This document shows, piece by piece, positions 16,051-19,156 of a DNA stretch of 19,156 nucleotides (within the stretch, counting starts at the first letter, position 1; every line of letters begins with the position of its first letter). Under the pieces are notes generated by a model. The model was not told where the DNA came from. It saw only the letters and a program-made list of their open reading frames with translations, and ran no database searches. The stretch is from Comamonadaceae bacterium (GTDB lineage: Bacteria > Pseudomonadota > Gammaproteobacteria > Burkholderiales > Burkholderiaceae_C): assembly GCA_947478935.1 (NCBI GenBank), contig CANJXV010000016.1, positions 1-19,156 on the forward strand, written 5' to 3'. Both the position numbers and the translations under genes were made by a program.

Positions 16051-16818
16051 TCAGTCGCCCGCCAGCGTAAATCGTACCTGTGCTTCAGCCAGCAAGTCCA
16101 TAAAAGGCTCCGGCGGTATGGCATCCGAGAACAGGCGGTCGATACTGGAGAGCTGGGCGACTTCCACCATGGCCGCGCGGTTGAATTTGCTGGCATCTGC
16201 GGCCAGCCAGACTTCGCGGGCATGCGAAATAATGGTTTGCGATACCTTCACCTCGCGATAATCAAAGTCGCGTAGCGAGCCGTCCGATTCGATGGCAGAG
16301 ATGCCGATCAGTCCGATATCTACTTTGAACTGGCGAATAAAGTCCACCGCCGCCTCGCCCACTATCCCTTGGTCGCGCCCGCGCACCACGCCGCCCACCA
16401 CAATCACTTCGCTTTGCGAATTGGCGCTGAGGATGGCGGCCACATTCAGGTTGTTGGTTATCACCCGCAAACCTTCGTGCTTGGTCAGCGCCCGCGCGAT
16501 AGCCTCGGTGGTGGTGCCTATATTGAGAAGCAGTGAACAGCCATTGGGCACGGCATCAGCCACCGCCCGCGCGATGCGCGCTTTGCCCTGCGCATTCAAG
16601 ATTTCGCGCTGCGGGTAGGCCAGGTTTTCTACGGTGGAGCCGGGCACACGCACGCCGCCATGAAAGCGCGCCAGCAGGCCTTCGTCGGCCAGGCGCTGCA
16701 CGTCCCGGCGCACGGTTTGCAGTGTCACGTCCAACACATCGGCCAGGCGCTCCACCGTGACGGAGCCTTGCGCCCGTACTGTGCTTAAGAGCTTGATTTG
16801 TCGTGGATTAGGGTTCAT
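16051..16818 (-). CDS. glpR: DeoR-family glycerol-3-phosphate regulon repressor
   Basis: 255 aa from the ATG at 16818 (MNPNPRQIKLL); the frame extends to 16857 but family members start here. The N-terminal DeoR winged helix (about 6-57) contains ERLADVLDVTLQTVRRDVQRL. The effector domain shows LNIGTTTEAIARAL, ITNNLNVAAIL, RDQGIVGEAAVDFIRQFKVD and IESDGSLRDFDYREVKVS, closely following E. coli GlpR. GlpR normally represses glycerol genes until glycerol 3-phosphate binds. Its place between glpK and the divergent glpS operon fits that role. Confidence 0.94.
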   Translation of the reverse strand: MNPNPRQIKLLSTVRAQGSVTVERLADVLDVTLQTVRRDVQRLADEGLLARFHGGVRVPGSTVENLAYPQREILNAQGKARIARAVADAVPNGCSLLLNIGTTTEAIARALTKHEGLRVITNNLNVAAILSANSQSEVIVVGGVVRGRDQGIVGEAAVDFIRQFKVDIGLIGISAIESDGSLRDFDYREVKVSQTIISHAREVWLAADASKFNRAAMVEVAQLSSIDRLFSDAIPPEPFMDLLAEAQVRFTLAGD

Positions 16819-16984
16819 GCGCCGATTGTCCGAGCCATGGGTAGAGAGGGCCCGCACACTTTAAATCGAACAGAAAGGAATAGTTTTAGGGTAAACACCT
16901 AGTTAAAACGAATATTTTCGAACAATAATTCTCACATTCGAATTAACGCCGCGCTAAATTGGTGCGAGCGATCAAGGGTGTCTG
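16819..16984. promoter_or_regulatory. glpR / glpS divergent promoter region with candidate GlpR sites
   Basis: An A+T-rich 166-base gap. Short CGAA half-sites occur at 16867, 16909, 16919 and 16939 (TCGAAC, ACGAAT, TTCGAAC, TTCGAATT); the last three are 10 and 20 bases apart, so on one helix face. DeoR-type repressors bind such phased TTCG/CGAA repeats, so these are candidate GlpR operators controlling both directions. No confident -10/-35 pair was assigned. Confidence 0.5.
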
Positions 16985-18055
16985 ATGGAGTTGAGTCTTC
17001 AAGCCGTGAGTAAAAAAGTGGGCGCGCAGCCTTGGCTGTATGCGCTGGACATGGACTTGCGCCCTGACGCCGTAACCGTCCTTTTAGGCGCCACGCAAGC
17101 GGGCAAAACCAGCCTCATGCGCATCATGGCCGGTTTGGATGTACCTAGCAGTGGGCGCGTGCTGGTCGATGGCGTGGACGTGGTCGGCGTACCGGTGCGC
17201 CAGCGCAATGTGTCCATGGTCTATCAGCAGTTCATTAACTACCCCTCCATGACGGTGTTTGACAACATTGCCTCGCCACTGAATTTGCGAGGCGAGTCTG
17301 GCGTGCGCGAGCGTGTGCTAGCGCTGGCCGAAAAGTTGCACATCGATATGTTTTTGAATCGCTACCCTTCTGAGTTGTCTGGTGGCCAGCAGCAGCGCGT
17401 GGCCTTGGCACGGGCGCTGGCCAAAGGCGCGCCTTTGATGTTGTTGGACGAGCCGCTGGTCAATCTGGACTACAAATTACGCGAAGAGTTGCGCGACGAA
17501 CTCAGTGCTTTGTTTGCGGCGGGCAATTCCACCGTGGTCTACGCCACTACCGAGCCGGGTGAGGCTTTGCTGCTCGGGGGGTATACGGCGGTCATGGATG
17601 CGGGGGAATTGCTGCAATACGGCCCGACTGCAGAGGTGTTTCAGCGGCCCCGTTCGATCCGCGTGGCCACAGCGTTTAGCGATCCGCCTATGAACCTCTT
17701 TGTTGCTAGGGTGCAAGAGCAGGCCTTGGTGCTGGCCGATGCCAGCCGCGTTGCACTCGCAAGCTCCCTGGCAGCCGGCCCGGTCACTGCGGGCCTGCGC
17801 GCTAGCGCACTGCGCGTGCAAGGGCGTACGGGTGACGTGGCGGTAAATGCCACCGTGGCATTGGCCGAAATTTCCGGCTCCGACACGTTTGTGCATCTGG
17901 ATACCGCGCTGGGCGCCATGGTGGCGCAACTGGCTGGGGTGCATTACTTTGATTTAGGCGATGCCATGCCGGTGTATTTCCGGCCGCAGGATATGTATGT
18001 GTTTGACAGCGCCGGCATGCTGGCCCTGGCCCCGTCGCGCGAAGGGGTGCACTGA
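16985..18055 (+). CDS. glpS: Glycerol ABC transporter ATP-binding subunit GlpS
   Basis: 356 aa. First of two ATPase subunits of a glycerol importer of the GlpSTPQV type known from Rhizobium. Walker A GATQAGKT (35-42), Q-loop near Q81/Q82, canonical signature LSGGQ (131-135), Walker B with D155/E156 and D-loop LVNLD, then a C-terminal TOBE-like regulatory part (about 230-356). The switch histidine is missing: the usual THD reads TTE, with Thr189 in its place. It is the first gene of the operon, divergent from glpR, and ends one base before glpT. The substrate call rests on the glpR-glpK context and the unusual pairing with glpT. Weak ribosome-binding site. Confidence 0.9.
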   Translation: MELSLQAVSKKVGAQPWLYALDMDLRPDAVTVLLGATQAGKTSLMRIMAGLDVPSSGRVLVDGVDVVGVPVRQRNVSMVYQQFINYPSMTVFDNIASPLNLRGESGVRERVLALAEKLHIDMFLNRYPSELSGGQQQRVALARALAKGAPLMLLDEPLVNLDYKLREELRDELSALFAAGNSTVVYATTEPGEALLLGGYTAVMDAGELLQYGPTAEVFQRPRSIRVATAFSDPPMNLFVARVQEQALVLADASRVALASSLAAGPVTAGLRASALRVQGRTGDVAVNATVALAEISGSDTFVHLDTALGAMVAQLAGVHYFDLGDAMPVYFRPQDMYVFDSAGMLALAPSREGVH

Positions 18056-18056
18056 C

Positions 18057-19136
18057 ATGGCCCGCATCGACCTAGACCTGGCCCACGCCTACCGCCCCAA
18101 CCCGCAGCAAGACAGCGACTACGCTTTGCTGCCTTTGAAGATGTCGTTTGAAAACGGCGGAGCTTATGCTTTGCTCGGCCCCTCCGGTTGCGGTAAGACG
18201 ACCATGCTCAACCTGATGTCCGGACTGCTGCAGCCCTCGCAAGGCACGGTATTTTTCGACGGACAGGATGTGACGCGCTCCACGCCGCAGCATCGCAATA
18301 TCGCGCAGGTATTTCAGTTCCCGGTAATTTATGACACCATGACAGTGGCCGAAAACCTGGGCTTTCCGCTGCGCAACCGCAAGATGCCCGCCGAGCAAAT
18401 CCGCAAACGCGTAGGCGAAATCGCTGAGATGCTGGACTTGAGTGGCCAGCTTAATCAGCGCGCATCGGGGCTGGCGGCAGATGCCAAGCAAAAGATTTCG
18501 CTCGGACGCGGCCTGGTGCGTTCGGACGTATCGGCAGTCTTGTTTGACGAGCCCTTAACCGTAATCGACCCGCATCTGAAGTGGCAGTTGCGGCGCAAGC
18601 TCAAGCAAATTCACCGCGAACTAAAGCTCACGCTGGTTTATGTCACGCATGACCAGGTAGAGGCGCTGACCTTTGCGCAGCAAGTGGTGGTCATGACGCG
18701 CGGACGCGCCGTGCAGATGGGCACCGCTGCGCAGTTGTTCGAGCGGCCTTCGCACACTTTTGTTGGCCATTTCATCGGCTCGCCGGGCATGAATTTCCTG
18801 CCCGCCCAAATGGGGCCGCAGGGCTTGCAAGTGTGCGGTGTGGCCTTGCCGCTAACCGCTACGCATGGCGAATTGCCCCATGGAGATTTGAAGCTTGGTA
18901 TACGCCCAGAATATGTGCGCTGCGCAGGCAGTAGTTTTGAAGGCGCGCTGGCGATGCAAGTGGCACAGGTGCAGGATGTGGGCACCCACTTCATCGTCAC
19001 CGCCAGCCTGCAAGGACAGGTGTTTAAGGCGCGCTTAGCGATGATGGCCGAACCGTTTGCCGTGGGCAGCACGGTGTGGTGCCAGGTGCTCAACGACAAA
19101 AGCTGTTTTTACCGCAACGAGGAGATCGTGGCATGA
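18057..19136 (+). CDS. glpT: Glycerol ABC transporter ATP-binding subunit GlpT
   Basis: 359 aa from the ATG at 18057, one base after the glpS stop, with GAAGGGG at 18041-18047 as ribosome-binding site. The name follows the ABC operon and is not the E. coli glycerol-3-phosphate antiporter. Walker A GPSGCGKT (41-48), Q87, Walker B D164/E165, switch His198 (VTHDQ), and a TOBE-like C-terminus. The ABC signature is degenerate: where LSGGQ should stand the protein has LAADA (139-143) in ASGLAADAKQKISLGRGL. Together with GlpS this gives one complete and one defective ATP site. Its stop overlaps the next start. Confidence 0.9.
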   Translation: MARIDLDLAHAYRPNPQQDSDYALLPLKMSFENGGAYALLGPSGCGKTTMLNLMSGLLQPSQGTVFFDGQDVTRSTPQHRNIAQVFQFPVIYDTMTVAENLGFPLRNRKMPAEQIRKRVGEIAEMLDLSGQLNQRASGLAADAKQKISLGRGLVRSDVSAVLFDEPLTVIDPHLKWQLRRKLKQIHRELKLTLVYVTHDQVEALTFAQQVVVMTRGRAVQMGTAAQLFERPSHTFVGHFIGSPGMNFLPAQMGPQGLQVCGVALPLTATHGELPHGDLKLGIRPEYVRCAGSSFEGALAMQVAQVQDVGTHFIVTASLQGQVFKARLAMMAEPFAVGSTVWCQVLNDKSCFYRNEEIVA

Positions 19137-19156
19137 GCGCGAGCAACAAGCCGGTC
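19133..19156 (+). CDS. Start of the next glycerol-transporter gene, probably permease GlpP (truncated by window end)
   Basis: ATG at 19133 overlaps the glpT stop (ATGA), with GAGGAG about eight bases upstream. Only MSASNKPV is visible. Position and the coupled start suggest the membrane permease of the same importer. This is inferred from operon order, not from sequence. Confidence 0.6.

Noticed and set aside
17961..18056. Upstream extension of glpT
   Set aside because: It overlaps the end of glpS in another frame, and the ATG at 18057 has a ribosome-binding site and matches the family start.

Overview
The window looks like a chromosomal stretch of a betaproteobacterium, most likely order Burkholderiales and near Comamonadaceae. 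This rests on moderately high GC, the flavour of the ProC, GlpK, malate synthase G and LysR proteins, and the GlpR/GlpS/GlpT arrangement. I could not run a search, so the genus is open.

Region 1 (1-7760) is accessory DNA. It holds the last 2129 codons of a very large CdiA/filamentous-haemagglutinin-like exoprotein. Within it I see haemagglutinin repeats, a compositionally distinct block where CdiA proteins carry the receptor-binding domain, the conserved Tyr/Pro-type block, a second haemagglutinin-repeat field, a DUF637-like pretoxin and a variable C-terminal tail. A 132-aa lipoprotein gene overlaps its stop codon and is the natural immunity candidate. Next comes a scrambled, same-strand mosaic of fragments of the same big gene (about 6856-7320). 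It is fused directly to a decayed, opposite-strand mqsRA toxin-antitoxin pair (7321-7741), which ends against the terminator of the next gene.

Region 2 (7726-12280) is metabolic: malate synthase G (glcB, minus strand), divergent from a two-gene unit of a class III CoA-transferase and a LysR-type regulator. Region 3 (12290-13502) is an island-like insert: two overlapping AT-rich 34-bp palindromes in tandem, then an AAA_14/DUF4143 ATPase.

Region 4 (13625-19156) holds proC and a glycerol-use locus. glpR and glpK (minus strand) diverge from an ABC importer operon, glpS-glpT-(glpP...), that runs off the window. The importer would bring glycerol in, GlpK would phosphorylate it, and GlpR would repress both arms from the shared intergenic region. 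The two ATPase subunits have complementary defects, which predicts one canonical and one degenerate ATP site.

The best candidates for something new are the toxin-tail/lipoprotein pair, the reverse-ordered cdiA mosaic welded to a dead mqsRA, the asymmetric GlpS/GlpT pair and the 34-bp palindromes. I see no tRNA, rRNA, CRISPR array or transposase.
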